A DNA stretch of 64,000 bases from Elephas maximus indicus. Lineage: Eukaryota; Chordata; Mammalia; Proboscidea; Elephantidae. The notes under the pieces are model-generated. The model saw nothing but the letters and a program-made list of their open reading frames with translations. It made no database searches and was not told where the DNA came from. The stretch is taken from NCBI RefSeq assembly GCF_024166365.1, contig NC_064834.1, forward strand, positions 58,012,001 to 58,076,000. The letters run 5' to 3'. This document shows positions 49,795 to 62,830 of the stretch, in pieces. The number at the start of each line of letters is the position of its first letter. Within the stretch, counting starts at the first letter, position 1. The translations under genes and the position numbers were made by a program.

Positions 49795-50070
49795 ATATAT
49801 TTTCAAAGCCTTTTGCAATGTGATCCCACACTTTCTCTCTAGTCTAATTACACACAACTCACACAGGTATCCTGTGTTCCAGCCAAATGGAATAATGCAC
49901 AATATCTCGGTAGTTCAACATTTCCTTCATGTGTTTTTGCACGTGCCATCTCTATCCAGAGTACCCTTCCTCTCCATTTGCTGATGGAACGCTGTTTATG
50001 CTTTATGAGCCTTCTTAAAATCTACCTATTTCAGTACACTTTTCATAATTTCCCAGCTAGGTATTTGTTT
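49795..50070 (+). mobile_element. L2-type LINE fragment
   Basis: caatgtgatcccacactttc, gtgccatctctatccagagt and cttaaaatctacctatttca. Confidence 0.55.
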
Positions 50071-51869
50071 GTCTTTGAAATCCACAGCTTGTACCTTTTT
50101 AGAAGTAGTAGCAAGAAAGTCCATGTATTGGGTCTTTATCTGTGCCAGGCTTTGTGCTAAGCAACTAAGCAATACTATTTTATGGAATTACCACAACAAC
50201 TCTTTGAAATACGTATTGTTATGTCTCACTTTGTAGGTGAAGACGTTTCACAGGTTGGGGTCCTCAGGAAGTAGACACTGCATTAATGTGAGGGTATTTC
50301 TTAAGGAGTGCTCTTGAGATCAACAGCTACGGGAGTGAAGGGGAAGCAGGAGTGGGTAGAGGGAGAAGGTGAGTTACCGTGTAGGCCAAAGACAGTCTCA
50401 AGAGCTACCCACGGGGAGCTCCTGAGCCCTTCAGCGTTATCTCAAGCTGTTCCTGTCCATCATTGGGCATGAGCCACCCTGGAAAGGGGCATAACCTGGG
50501 GCAAAGTATTTCACTGCAGCTGAAGCAACTCCTGAAGGGGCTGTAACTGAAGCCTCTGCCCACTCACTCCCGGCAGCTAGAACAAGTCCCTCCGTGAATG
50601 GGGATCTGGATGCATCTCTGTTCCCAACACAGGACACACAGATAGAGGAAGGTAAAACAGTTGGCCATCCAGATAGTGAGTGGTAAGGCTGAGTTTGGAA
50701 CCTTGGTCTGACTATGAAGTCTGTTTTCTTAACCACCATTCTGTTGCTTCCTTCTCCAGATGCTTATCACACACCAGCTCCTATGACAACTAATCTCGTG
50801 CTAACTTATGCTCCTACTAGATTTTAAACTCAGAGACTATGTCTGAATCATCTTCATTATACTGAAAGGCCTCAAGAAACATTTACTGAATGACATTCAG
50901 TGAAGATTTGTTTGTGAAATGTCAATACAAAAGCTCCTTTGTTGAGGAAAAGGCAACCGATTTTGTACCAAATTCTGTTGCATAATATGTAGGAAGAAAA
51001 CCAGAAATATGGAGACTCAAAGTTGTACCTCCTGTAGGGTTTATTAGGGTACACTTGGCAATTTGGTACCTGGGGACTTAAGGAAGTGGCAGTGCATTGA
51101 AATCCAAAAGTAATTACTGATCTCAAAGACAGGATGGGAGGCTAGGAACCAAGGGCTGGGTCAGCTGTCTCTTGGGATTTGGTAACCAGGGAGCCTTGGT
51201 AACTGGAAGGCGTTAATCTCACCACTATCCTGTGGTGGAGAAGTGGTGAGCCAATCCATTTATTCTACATTTAGCTGGTTTTGCTATGCAGCAGCTGAGA
51301 AATATTGATGAGCAGTGATTTCTAGACTACTGGAAAGCTGGTGAAAAGGTGAAGACTCAGAGAATCTGATCCCTGAATAATAAATGTGGAGGGAAATCAG
51401 CTTGGAAATCTACTTCTTGCTGAGCTAGTGCCTGTTTGATAAATCACCTGGGAGAGCTGGAATGTCAACTGGGAGATCTATAAGGACGTGAGTCTCCAGC
51501 ATGCTGTGCACTGAAGGAGGCTGGCTGTGGGTTCACCAATGGCTATAAGTCATCTCAGTTGGACAAAAGAGGAGAAAAACCAGCTGTCACACTCAGGACA
51601 GACAATTTCAAGGGCAGAAGGGCTTATTCCAGTTGGAAGTGTAGTCTGACAGCTATGTCCCCTGATAGTTACAATGTTTAGCCACCAATCACATCAAGGA
51701 TGCTGAGAGCGCCATGCAGACAGTGAGATGTCAGTTACCCAGATACACATGAAGACACCCTTTCTCTACCCCAGTGTTTTTCCACCCATCCCTGTTACTC
51801 CATGTAACACAACAAAGGATGGCTACAGGGTGGAGTGGTTTGGAAAACCCCGAGTCAAGGTTCGAACCT

Positions 51870-52070
51870 AGGAAGTCTGAGTACAGAGCCTGGTTTTTAA
51901 CTGTATGACCTTGGGCATGCAATCTAATGTCTCTAAGTGCAGATGCCTCACCTGTGAAGTGGGAATAATCATAGTATCAACATCATAAGCTTATTTGGGG
52001 GATTAAATGTGTTAAAGTTGCAAAGCACTGAGCAGAATGCCTGGAATATAAGTGCTAAATCCATGCCAAC
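51870..52070 (+). mobile_element. MIR
   Basis: ctgtatgaccttgggcatgc, tgcctcacctgtgaagtggg and ttgcaaagcactgagcagaa. Confidence 0.8.
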
Positions 52071-52514
52071 GAAGGTGATGGCAACAGTTATGAAGATGGG
52101 AAAGACCAGCCCTTTGCTAAAAGGCTGGATTGGGAACATAGTTTCTGAGCAGGAGTTACCTGAACACTTTTATCTCCTCATTTCTTGTTGTCATGTTGTA
52201 CCATATACTGGGTGAAAGCAGGGGAAAGAATATATGAAAAACTCTAAATTGAATTCCCTTCTGGGCTAAAAAAAATACCCTGGGGAGATGTAGCTTATCT
52301 ATGATTTTTTTTTTTTTTTTTTAGTTTCGTGCAATTAATCCAAAAAGCCCCATGGGTAGCTGCCCCATTCCTTTGCTCACTCATGAAAGTGGAGTATACT
52401 GGGGGGAGATTTGCCCGAAAGAAAATGCCTTCTCAAACTCTCAGTGACATTTTCTCAGAGAGGGGCAAACCATATCTCCTTGATACTCTCCCAGAAATCT
52501 TAGGAGGCTCTGTT

Positions 52515-52705
52515 GCATGTATAAAAACCCAGACATTGAGCTCAGACTTCAAAGTTGTAGATTCTCCACCTATAAGCTGCAAGACTTTGAGCAACTTATT
52601 TAGGTTCCCTAGTTCTCGGTTTTCTCCTCTGTAATACAAGGATAATGGGAACTTCCTCTATGAGCTGTTGTAGGAAAGAGATGTCATTAAAAGAACTGGG
52701 ACATA
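52515..52705 (+). mobile_element. MIR
   Basis: gctgcaagactttgagcaac and ttttctcctctgtaatacaa. Confidence 0.72.
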
Positions 52706-53174
52706 GAAATATGACTGACCACATGCACTGAGTGACTCTCTGTGATGCTTGCAGGTTTGTGGTGTTGGAACCCACTGTTGCTCTTACTAACAGTACTCAG
52801 CCCCGAAGACTCTTACAAGGTGTGTCCCTTCATTACTACATGCAATAGCTGATGCCACACTTACTAATGACCCGATCGTGGGCTTTGCTATGTAACTGTC
52901 ATAAATGTCAATGTTCTTCTCCTTACTCTCCAAGCAGAATAAGCTTCACAGGGAGCAAGGACCATGTGCTTGTGTCATGTTTGCACGTCCACCATGGCGT
53001 CTATATGTCTGCATGTGTGGGGCTCAGCAATAAAGATATCAGACCAATTAGCTAAAACTCCATGGGTTTCAGCCCTTCCTTGTCATTTCTTTGCACAGGG
53101 GTCCCTCACTATGAAGCTCTGTGAGGACAGAAGGGAAACCTGCCTGGCCAGGAGAAGGAATTGTTTGCACTCAC

Positions 53175-53287
53175 TTCCACCAGGGATCTTTTGATGACTC
53201 GGCTGATGTCCCGCCTCCACTCAGGGATTTCTGGGTTGTAGTCATCCAGGTTTGGAGAAAAGGACAGGCGAAGGGACCGGAATTCCT
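53175..53287 (-). CDS. SORCS1: SORCS1 exon, membrane-proximal ectodomain part 1
   Basis: 113-bp exon, phase 1 in and phase 0 out. The acceptor is CCCCAG before 53287 and the donor is GAA|GTGAGT at 53174. No ATG-started frame covers it; I found it by translating the region between the flanking exons. It encodes the split Glu, then EFRSLRLSFSPNLDDYN, PEIPEWRRDISRVIK and RSLVE. This is the conserved linker after the PKD region of SorCS proteins (LDDYNP.IPEWRRDI.RVIK). Intron to the previous exon 4956 bp, to the next 4685 bp. Confidence 0.95.
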
Positions 53288-53469
53288 CTGGGGATACAAC
53301 AGACGGGGGATTACCACGAGTTAAACAGTTCTTCCCAAAAGTCTATCCTAAAGAGGGATTCCTTTCATTCGCAGTCTCTGGAAAGACTTCTGGAGCACAA
53401 ATCCATGACTTTGTCCCTGTGATCTCTCTAGCTCCTTACTTTCTAAACCACAGGACTTACTGGGCATCC

Positions 53470-53890
53470 CAGGCTCTGGCCCACATCTACCTCTGCAGCA
53501 CTTGCCTCATCCTCAGTTCTTGCCTCTAAGTGATCTGGACTGCTCTGCGTGCATCACAGGTTTATGACTCTATGTCTTTCCGCACATTGACTCTCTGACT
53601 AGAATACCACCTTTAACCCACCGTCCATGTACAAAATTGTTCAACTCTCGCTCAAGCCTTTCCTGACTGACTACCTACCCCATGTGTTAATTTTCTCTTT
53701 TATGGCACTATTGTATTTGGCATATCCCTTTATTATTATTGTATGATTTTATAATACTTATTATGTGACTATATAATAATTATTATCACACTTGCTCTAT
53801 TTTTTTGTTTGTATGGCAGTTTCCTTTAATGGACTTTGAGCTCCTTAATTTGAGGATTTTATTAGTTGACTTGGGAGTCCCTGTACTAGT
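53470..53890 (+). mobile_element. L2-type LINE fragment
   Basis: caagcctttcctgactgact and tggcactattgtatttggca in L2 order. Confidence 0.5.
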
Positions 53891-54288
53891 CCAGGTCCTC
53901 TGAGTAGTTTCCAAGACAGGATTAAATGAGCAAGAGTGTTATGAGAGAACTGCCTCTGAGAAAATGGGGAGGAGGCCATAGGTGGTTCCACCAGACCATG
54001 ATGCTGATATAACACTAAGTGAAAGTGAGGGGAAGAACGCTGGGTGAAATGTTCTTGACTACTATGCAGTCTCAGGAAAGCACAGCAAGACTGTCAGTGG
54101 GCCCTTGAGTCAAAGTCACCAGCAGCGGAGTCCCTTGTTTCCCAGCAATGTGTTGGCCTTAAAATCTCTGCCAGAATCACTCACTGGCTGGAAGGAGCCC
54201 ATGAAAGCATGGCCTTGGCACTAGATTGGTGATGGGTCTCGGAGTACAGCACCTTGGCAATTACACTGTCTGTAGCTGAAGGTCTAGA

Positions 54289-54484
54289 ACTAGCTGCTGC
54301 TGAGTTGATCCTGCGTCATGGTGGCCTCACGTTCATCAGAGTAGAACTGTGCTCTATAGGTTTGCAATGGCTGATTTTTTGGAAATAGATTACCAGACCT
54401 TTCTTTGGAGGCACTTCTGGGTAGACTTAAACCTCCAGCCTTTCGGTTAGCAGCTGAGGTGTTAACTGCACCACCCAGGGACTT
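54289..54484 (-). mobile_element. AfroSINE, longer variant, diverged
   Basis: gctgagttgatcctgcgtca tail, gaaatagattaccagacc and cttctgggtagacttaaac blocks, ccacccagggac head. Confidence 0.82.
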
Positions 54485-54539
54485 GCTGGAGGGCTTCAAG
54501 GTGCACTCTCCTGGCCTCTACTCCCCCTGTCCCAGCACA

Positions 54540-55080
54540 GTGTTTGACACATGATACTCTGATCACTCCACTCCCCTAAAGCCTGCTAGTGGCTCCACAG
54601 CATTTAGAATAAAATCCAGATTCTTACCACTGCCTTCACAGTCCCACATGACCTCATGCCCACCTCCTCGCCTTTCTCATGTCCTCCGAGGCTTCCCTGC
54701 ACTCTCTCTGCTCCAGAACGCTGTCCTTCCTCACATCGCTTAACCATGTTGTGCTCCTTCCCATCTCAGTGGACATCTACCCCCAGATCACAGCATGTGG
54801 GGCTTCTTCTCATCACTCTCTCTCCTCGGAGGGGTTCTTCCGACTACTAACATCAGGTAGCCTTTCTTCCCCTCTCCCCTACCCTGGACTCGTTCCATCA
54901 TATGACCCTATTTGTTTCCTCATACTTGTCACTGTTTTTTAATTATTTTGTTTCTGCATTTACCTGACATATAACAGATGATAAGGTCCAGGACAGGAGA
55001 GATGCTGTGTTCCTGGCACTTGGGGCAGTGTGTGGCACATAGTAGGTATCCAATTAATCTGTGATTTATTTAACTAGTGC
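54540..55080 (+). mobile_element. L2-type LINE fragment
   Basis: gcctgctagtggctccacag, aataaaatccagattcttac and gtgtggcacatagtaggtat are in the order of the L2 3' end. Confidence 0.7.
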
Positions 55081-55882
55081 ATGCATTTATTAAGTAAATA
55101 AATGCATCAACTGCACTGCAGACTCTCAGGAATTCATGCATTTACTTATTCAACAAACATGTATTTTTTGTTTTAAAACCCACAGTGGAAAGCATGCCCT
55201 TGTGTTTCAGAAGGGCTAGGTGGCAGCAGCAATGCCCATTATACATTCAGGAAGCATAAAAGGCCACTTGTGTATTTCCTAACAATACTAAAATGTTATC
55301 AGACACATGCTTTGATGATTCTTACGTTACGACATGTAGATTTGAGGCAGTTACCCTATTCCAAAGATGTATTTTTCAAAGCTTGACTATTTTATGAGTC
55401 ACTGGTCACCTATGTGAATATCACCGCCTCAGCTCTGACGGAGAATAATGAAATGTATATTAATTAGTAGTGTAGTAAATGGCAACCACTGAGGAGCCAA
55501 CCACTGAGCCCTAACTTTTTGCTTTGAAGATATAAGTTTATGTCATTGTCCTATTTCCTGCACTTCTTACCAAACAGCCGAAGCTCCATCTACAACTCTG
55601 GGAAGACATTTGTCTCAGTAAAAGGACACAAATGAGAAAAATGATGCCGATCTCTCTGTAATTACTTAGCACAACTAAACAGCAAGGTAAGGAGGGAGAA
55701 TGTCAGAGAGATGTATACTTAAGTTTATTCAACAAATAGGGGATGCATGGGGGAAGACTGGAAAGGGTAAATACCAGTAATACAGACCTTGCAACTCCTT
55801 AAAGAAATGAATTCCACCATTTACATTTTTTTTTTTTTATATTTAAAAGCAAATCTGTGCCCTGAAGCAAATTAGGGAAAAA

Positions 55883-56045
55883 CAAATGGTTTGAGTCCAA
55901 CCAGAGGCACTTTAAAAAAAAGGCCTAGTGATCTACTTTCAAAAAAGCAGCCACTGAAAACCCTGTGGAGCACAGTTCTACTCGGACACACATGGGGTTG
56001 CCATGAATTGGGGTTGACTCAGCGGTAACTGGTTTGGTGTTTAAT
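55883..56045 (+). mobile_element. AfroSINE, longer variant, 5' truncated
   Basis: Starts in the tRNA-like part (gagtccaaccagaggcac) and ends gttgactcagcggtaactgg and tttggtgttt. Confidence 0.78.
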
Positions 56046-56724
56046 CACAAACGCTCGACAAACTCATCTGAAAAGACAAATTAAGGATGCTTGATGGTTG
56101 AGAAATTCGGCTAGGCTGGGGGTGGAGTGGGGTTATTTCCCCTGCTTTTAACGAAAGGAAGGATGATAGCCTGTTTGAGGAAGGGCAACCCACCCTTGGA
56201 TAATCCCTTTAAAGACACTGTCTGAGGTGGAAGGCAATTAGGAACATCCCCTCTGGATCCAGAATTCTTAAGCTGTTTGTTTGATAGACTTACCTTGTAT
56301 TTTCTCATCTGTAAAACAGGGATAATTATAGAATGTTTCTCATAACTCTGTTTTGAAGATTAATGAAACAGACTGCATATGTCAAGTGCTTAGAAAAGGC
56401 TGCATCAATGTTAATTACTACCACCACCACCATCGCTATTATTACTGCATCTGTCACTACAGAGCAGAATGGTTTAAGCCAGTAATTTCTCATGTCTGGA
56501 CCACAGTTTCTTTTCTGTTAAATGATGGGGCTGGAGCAGATAAGCTCAAAGACCTTCCACTTTTAAAATTCTCTCTGAGGGTCTAATGAGGAGGTTGCCA
56601 ATATGCTTAATGAAGAGGCGAGCTATGGGGCTAATGGGTCAGTGCACACTAGTACCACCAGTGAAGTCCAGGAGAGGAAGGAAAGAGAGCACTGGACAGA
56701 AAAGAAATGAAAGCCAATTAAGCA

Positions 56725-56892
56725 GGGTAATTTCAGAGCATAGACCCTGGGCCTAGGTGGGCTGGGCTGGAAGCCCTGCTCCACAACTTACTAGCTGGGG
56801 CAACCTCTTTACTTCTATGAATAACGGGGATAATACTACCATGGGCCGTATACTAGGAGTGGTTTGAGGATTAAAAGCATTTTCTAGCACAC
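56725..56892 (+). mobile_element. MIR
   Basis: gccctgctccacaacttact and gaataacggggataatacta. Confidence 0.75.
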
Positions 56893-57544
56893 GGAAAGGA
56901 GACAGAGAGGGAAATAGCACCAAAAGCTCTCTCTTGTACACAGTCGCTGGCTGGGCTCCTGGCTGAGAGCCACCTCCCAGAAGAGAACTTGTTAGAAAAA
57001 CCACAGCCCTATTTACTTCCATTCACTACTTGGGGCCAGTAAAGTCTCCACAGGAGGGAGAAAGGGAACGTTATGAAATCGAATACCCAGCCATACAAGG
57101 AACTGTGTCCTTCAGGCCTTCTGACTCTCCAACATGTCCAAATTTGCTTACCAAGCATTTTCTGAATTTGAAGGTCAAGTCGGCAAGGTGAAAAATGAAA
57201 AACAGGATGGGCTTCCCCACAGGAAAATCTAGTCCTAACTCATTTCATTGGGATCAATTAATTATGAAACTGAGGCAATGAATATAATTTGGACCATAAG
57301 CTAGTTCGTCTCTCTCTTTCACTCTCTCTCCACAGCATTTGCTTTCCCCATATATTCATTTTTAAACTCTAGTCTGATGTTTAAATTTCAGTCTTTCACA
57401 ATCTATATGTACTAAAAAAAAAAAAAGTATTAATGAGAAAAGGACACATTTTTATCATCCACTAGTGACACTGAGTTCATATCCATCTGAATATTTTTTC
57501 TCTGCACAAAAATTTATCAAAATGAGATCTGTATAAACTGTTTA

Positions 57545-57785
57545 TTAATCTTCCACTTTTCCATCAACGATTTTCATCTTTCCATTTCAGTTAACTTGCA
57601 TTCCATCTAATATTCTGACCATATTCAAATTTCCCCAATTGACCACAAAATTGTTCTGTATAGCCATTTGCTCAAACCCATATCCAATCTATAACTAGGC
57701 ATTGCATTTGGTTGTTATGACCCATCCATTGCTTTTAATTTAGCAGAGTTTATTTTTTAATAATATTCATTTTCATAAGAGATTT
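57545..57785 (+). mobile_element. old L1 (L1M-type) 3' fragment
   Basis: ccatattcaaatttccccaa and gcatttggttgttatgacc match old L1 3' ends. Confidence 0.65.
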
Positions 57786-58243
57786 TTTAGAGTAGACATT
57801 TGTGGGCTCCTCTTAATAATCAAGAATTTTTAAGTTGAATTAGAAAAAAATCTTCAATATTAACTGTTTGCTGTCATAACAGGTTTTGGCTGTTCAAATA
57901 CTACTAGAACTCCAAAGGGAGTTAGCTTGCTTTACACTTGATAAAACCTTCTCTACCCTACCAAGGTGTGTGAGAAAAAGTCGTTCTACATGCACCAGAG
58001 CCAATTAAAGGAACCAAAACAATAAATACCTTTGGGGTATTATGTCCACGGCAGAACAATGACTTTGCTGGTGAACCAGATCTTTATTAAAGGGGAAGAC
58101 CAGACTTTACTCAGCTCTTTGTCAACTGTGGCCCTTTCTTCTCTAGGTAAAAGTTATAGGCTGGATGGCCTCCAGCACCCTGGTACTTGACAACCTTATC
58201 TGAGCACAAGGGTGCTGACAGCTCAGCAAGGAGGAGCACTCAC

Positions 58244-58367
58244 CATACACTGCAATGGTCTTCGTGTCCTGCAGGATGGCATTCCCAGCTGAGACCTGCA
58301 CTGTGATGGTGTTCATCCCTTCAGAAAGAAACTTAATCGATATGCTTCCCTCCAAGGTGATCAAAGG
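58244..58367 (-). CDS. SORCS1: SORCS1 exon, end of PKD-like domain
   Basis: 124-bp exon, phase 0 in and phase 1 out. The acceptor is GTCTTAG before 58367 and the donor is G|GTGAGT at 58243. It encodes PLITLEGSISIKF, then SEGMNTITVQVSAGN and ILQDTKTIAVY. The alternating hydrophobic TITVQV and KTIAVY strands are typical of the last beta strands of a PKD fold. It joins in frame to the exon at 60543-60676 across a 2175-bp intron, giving NNTE-PLITLEG at the junction. The domain lies in the lumen or extracellular space between the VPS10 domain and the membrane-proximal region. Confidence 0.95.
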
Positions 58368-59799
58368 CTAAGACAAACATAGCACAGATGGAAGGAAATC
58401 TGTTTAGTTACAGATGAGACAGCTGCCACTCTGAACCACCAACAAGCTGTTTAACTCAGCAAGGGCTCTTCCTGGTGTACTCCAGTGGAAGTGACTCCAT
58501 CCATGCTTCGCTCATCTGTCCAGCCCAGAAAGAGGCCACTGGGGCAATGCACCCAAGTGATTCTATTACCTGTGAATTCGACACCTCTCTTGTGGTATCA
58601 TCCTGATTCAGTGCTGGGGAGATTGATAAGATTGATAGGTCTTGTTTGCTGCTCGAGTAGACGTCTCTCTTTATGGATATCCTACATATATCAGGCAGAT
58701 CTCTTAATCCAAGGAGACATTCAGGCAAGACCAGAATAGAGAGCTCATATTAATCCATATTTAAGTAGCCACCATTGAAAATCTATAAACTGCCAGCTGT
58801 TCCCCTCTAGAGTGCACTATTTATATAAAATGAGAATGGAGCACGGCAGCCATGGACACCGAAACTACACTAGTTAGACAGTAGTGGCTTTGTGTGCCTT
58901 GGCTTACTCTGAAAAGCTCTATCAGCAGTTTCCCGGAAGTAGCTGCTCAGGAACAAGTACTAATTGGATAGTGGTTTAGGGACTCAAAAAAAAAAAAAAA
59001 GGCTGGGAGTAGTGCCTGTTAATATAATCAGAGGCCAGGGTCCTGGAGGAAAAGATTGTTAGCCTACTGACCTTCCTTGACTCACTCCCCACAAACAATT
59101 CTTTCCTGTCTTTTCTTAATTAATTGTAAAATCAAAATTCATTTAGCTCCCTGTTTGGCAGAGGGAAGACTAAAGCTCAGCATAAGAAATCTACTCAATA
59201 AGGTCAGCCGAGAATTTTGGTTTTAAAGGAAAATAAATAAATAAATAAAAGAAGACACAGAAGAAAGTTGTTTAGTATTTTCACCCTCTAGCTCTGGCTA
59301 TCAACTAATGACGTAGATTCCTCCTTTTCCACTGTGAGCAGTGGATCCAAATGGGGCCATATTTATACGCATAGTTTAAGAAGAAATCATTTTTAAAAGG
59401 ATTTCTTTTCAGCTTAGTTATATCAGCAGGAGAGGTAAGAAATTCCTTCCATCACTGGGTTGGTAGCAGGTCTAGATTCAGTAGACCTGGGTTTGTGCAA
59501 AACTACGTCTTCAGGTAAAGTCAAAATTCAGCTCTGGGGTAGAGAAGATTTTTATTAAAATACGATGCACTACATTCAAAGAGCAAAGTAACCAAGTGAA
59601 AGCAACTCTGCTGGAAGAAGATCAAGCATTCCAATTCAATCCAGGGCAGTTCATCCCTGAGCCCTTCAGGGAAGGATACTTTGGGGCCTAAGTATCACTG
59701 CCTACATTACGTTTGCAAGCATTTTAATTTCTGAGAGTGGAGCAAGTTCAAAACTGAAACAAGGGCTACAGCCTAGCGTGATGGCAAGAACAATTAATG

Positions 59800-59950
59800 G
59801 AGACATCAGAAGGCCTTGAATTTAGCCTCTGCGTGAAGCAGCTGAAGGAGTGGGGCAAGCCACTTCATCTGCCTCATTCTCACTTTTCTTACCTGCGCAA
59901 TGAAAGTCTTAGCATAAATAAGGTTAAAAGTTTCTACTAGTTTTAAAATT
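59800..59950 (+). mobile_element. MIR-like fragment
   Basis: gggcaagccacttcatctgc followed by a tcttacctgcgcaatgaaa block; diverged. Confidence 0.6.
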
Positions 59951-60317
59951 GTTGCTAACTTTTGATCAATTTTGGGAAAACATAAAGAGTAAAACTGGCC
60001 TAAAGAAATGGCCATGTCTGATTTCTCATGAGGAGGCCATTTAGGGGGTAGAGGTGTACTGGAAATCTGTTTCTTTTGGTTGTCCAGAATCTGTTTGCCT
60101 CTTTTTCCCTTTGGGAACCACTTCTCACATACTCTCTGTCCATGTGGCTCCAAGGAGGCTGACTCCAACATCTCCCTCTCTGCCTGGCCAGTAAGACTTC
60201 TGTGAGAACTTTCTTTGTTGAGCTGTGAGGGTTGGGTTGCTAAGGGTCACTTCAAAAAAAAAAAAGTCTAAACTGAGAATAATGCCAACATCCCTAGAGG
60301 ATGGTAGACATAAGATG

Positions 60318-60378
60318 GAGGGGGTGGAGAGGAGAGAGAAACAGAGAGGGAAGAAGACAGAAAGAGAGAGAGACTGAG
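60318..60378. repeat. GA-rich low-complexity tract in a SORCS1 intron
   Basis: gagagagaaacagagaggga and later agaaagagagagagactga; about 165 bases downstream of the exon at 60543 in transcript sense. Confidence 0.8.
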
Positions 60379-60542
60379 AATGAACACGCTGATGACATAA
60401 TTTGAGAACCGAATTCTTGCTGTTCCTGAAGCTACAACTACGCCTAGACTCTTGAGTTACATGAGCCAACTCATTTCTTCTTTGCTTCGGCAAGTTTGAG
60501 TTGAGCTTTTGTCACCAGACCACATGCAGAAGGCCGACCCAC

Positions 60543-60676
60543 CTCCGTATTGTTTCCTTTCCACCACACGTATGTGAGGGTACCCACTTGGCTGGGCCAC
60601 AGCACCGCGGTTGCGTTGACTTCTTTGTTCTTTGTGGTGACAAACGGAAGAGATAGGTGCACATGTTCCAGAGGAC
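60543..60676 (-). CDS. SORCS1: SORCS1 exon, PKD-like region (first exon in window)
   Basis: Internal coding exon of the sorting receptor SorCS1, a type I membrane protein that traffics cargo such as neuronal receptors. The acceptor is a pyrimidine tract ending CTCAG before 60676 and the donor is GAG|GTGGGT at 60542. The 134-bp exon starts in phase 1 (2 bases complete a split codon) and ends in phase 0. It encodes 44 residues beginning PLEHVHLSLPFVTTK and ending WWKGNNTE, with N-glycosylation sequons in VNAT and NNTE. This matches, from memory, the second PKD-like segment of SORCS1, where the split codon is Cys. The open frame runs on into both introns, so the ATG-started frame around it is not the real extent. 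The upstream exon is not in the window. SORCS3 is the main alternative, but the transmembrane exon and tails favour SORCS1. Confidence 0.95.
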
Positions 60677-62639
60677 CTGAGGTACAAGAGAAAAAGGGAC
60701 CGTAGAGAAGGCAGGGTTTTCTCTGCGAGAGCACATATTCATTCTGGAAGCCTCTACAACACTGCAGCTGTATCCCCTGCTCAGGTGCTTTCCCTACTTG
60801 GGAGAAAAGGACTACTGTGAACAATTGCATCTCAACATTTTTCATTTACAGACCTTTCTACCAGTCTAAACCCTGAGATTTTCATGTTTAAAAGTTAAAA
60901 AAATTATAAGTAATCTATGAAGTCCTTGACTAAACAGGCATAATTCTAGATTTCACAGGGAGATTCAAAGTCTTTCCAAGAGGTGATTTCCTTGGTGGTA
61001 GACCAGGCTGGTGAAAACCTTATAGACTCCGTGTTTGAAGAGAGAGAGAGAGAAAAAAAAAAAAATCCTCAAACCATTCTTACTCTTTACTATTTATTGT
61101 GTTTTGAAAAATCGTGTGAATGTGTGTATGCGTGTGCAAGTTTGTTTTTACATGTGAGTGTGTGTAAAGCCATCTGATTAGGTAAGCAAGAAACAAACTC
61201 TGGTGTTGAGTTAAGCTTGTCCTGAACAAAGGCATCCGTGAGTGGGTACAGAGATTTTCAAGATGTGCTAAACTAAAAAACAGAGTGCTTCCACCTATGG
61301 AAGCTCATACAAACCATAAACCTTAACCAGGTGTACAAACTCCACAAAAATATAAATGCTACCTTCATAGGGAACTACGAGGGCCTTTACTATGACACTC
61401 AATCTGCTCACTGTTTCCCAGTAAATTGCAGCTGTGTTTGAAGAGAACACGAAGCAAATACACCATCGATACCATTTTCCAGAAGTTGGAGAAGACTGGT
61501 ACCTCAGGCCTTTCCATCGTGGAATTAAAACTGTCTCTTCTTCTGCTTACTCTTTAAATATGTTTCCCAGGGATCTGTCTTTAGCCTTCTTCTCTCCGTC
61601 ACCTACACTTCTGTGGTGCAATATCACCCATACCCTGATCATCAACTATAAAATAACGTCAAGAACTCCAAAGTCACCTTGGTGGCTCCAGAGCCAATCA
61701 GTAGGGCTGGATCCTATTATTTTCCCCGTTCCCTATTTTCTGTATCTCAGTGAACAACACTAGTACTCATCCAAGGGCTCAATCCAGAAGTAAAAAGTCA
61801 ATTAGACTTTCTTTCTTGCCACCCACATCCATTTTGGAAACCACTGATATGGTTTCATAAATATCTCTTAACTTAGAGCTACTTCTTGCCCTCCCCAATC
61901 TGGTGCCCTGGTTCATTCACTCAGAACCTCTCTCAGCTGGGCCAATACAGCTCTTACAAATTTTCCTGCCTCTAACCTTTTCCAACTCTAATTCATCCTC
62001 CAAATTGTTGCAAAAGTGATTTTTCTAGAAGGTCAAGCTGATCACATTATTCCCTTATTCAAAATTCAGTTTCCCATTACTTAATTATAACGATTGTTAA
62101 CACATATCGATCTAATATTTGTGAGACAGAGGACAGAGGCTTCAAACTTCTTAATGGTAATAATGCTTCATATTTATCTTTATATACAAAGACTAGCACA
62201 GTTCCTGGCACGTAGCCGATATTCAGGTGTGAACTGGGCAAATGAACAAATGAAGTAATTTCCTCCTTCTGCCTTTGTTCATGCTACTCTGTCTATAGAC
62301 AGAGGCCTGGTGATCAGCATGCAGAATAGAACTGATTTTCTGGCTTACAAACCATGTTAGAAAGTAGTTTTTTATAAGTCAGGATGGCTTGATAAAATAA
62401 TAAGGGTGATAAGGATGACACCGATTGAGTGATAACTATATGCTATGTATTCTGCATTCTGCATGGACTCTTTTTTTTCCCCCCTCATTTAATCCTCACA
62501 ACAACCTTATGAAGTAGACACTACTAGCATCCCCACTTCGAGGTGAAAAAATAGAGGGAGATGACTAACCCCAGGTCACACAGCTAAGAAACACCACTGA
62601 CTCCTTAAATATGTCCCAGGCATTGGGGGAAGCACCTAA

Positions 62640-62830
62640 CATGTGCTCTGATTTATTGCACAGCTCTCACTGGTCCCCCGGGACATATTTTATTCCAACA
62701 GGCCATGCCTTGTCCTGTCCTGGGGCCTTTGCTTACATACTTTTCTTATACACCTGTCAGTCTTCAAGTCTCAGTTCCAGTGTCCCCTCCTCTGAGATGC
62801 TCTCTCTGACTCCCTCATCTGAGTGAAGTC
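62640..62830 (+). mobile_element. L2-type LINE fragment
   Basis: ggggcctttgcttacatact and gtctcagttccagtgtccc, then tgatgctctctctgactccc-like sequence. Confidence 0.6.

Larger units (their letters stand above)
48490..53174 (-). other. SORCS1: SORCS1 intron, 4.7 kb
   Basis: MIR and L2-like fragments (48.7-48.9, 49.8-50.25, 51.87-52.07, 52.5-52.7 kb). It has no AfroSINE that I could see. The stretch 50.3-51.8 kb shows nothing recognisable. Confidence 0.8.
53288..58243 (-). other. SORCS1: SORCS1 intron, 5.0 kb
   Basis: Contains L2 sequence (53.5-53.9 and 54.5-55.1 kb), two AfroSINEs, a MIR and an L1M 3' fragment. No exon found between the splice sites. The stretch 55.1-55.8 kb is unrecognised. 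Confidence 0.8.
58368..60542 (-). other. SORCS1: SORCS1 intron, 2.2 kb
   Basis: Mostly unique sequence with one MIR-like piece (59800-59950) and a purine-rich run near 60320-60380. Otherwise nothing recognised. Confidence 0.8.

Noticed and set aside
58456..58728. Overlapping open frames on both strands near a SORCS1 exon
   Set aside because: They are intronic, have no splice logic with the neighbouring exons and match no family I know.
60471..60845. 124-codon open frame starting with Met on the minus strand
   Set aside because: The central part is a real SORCS1 exon (60543-60676), but the ATG and both ends lie in introns; the splice sites define the exon.
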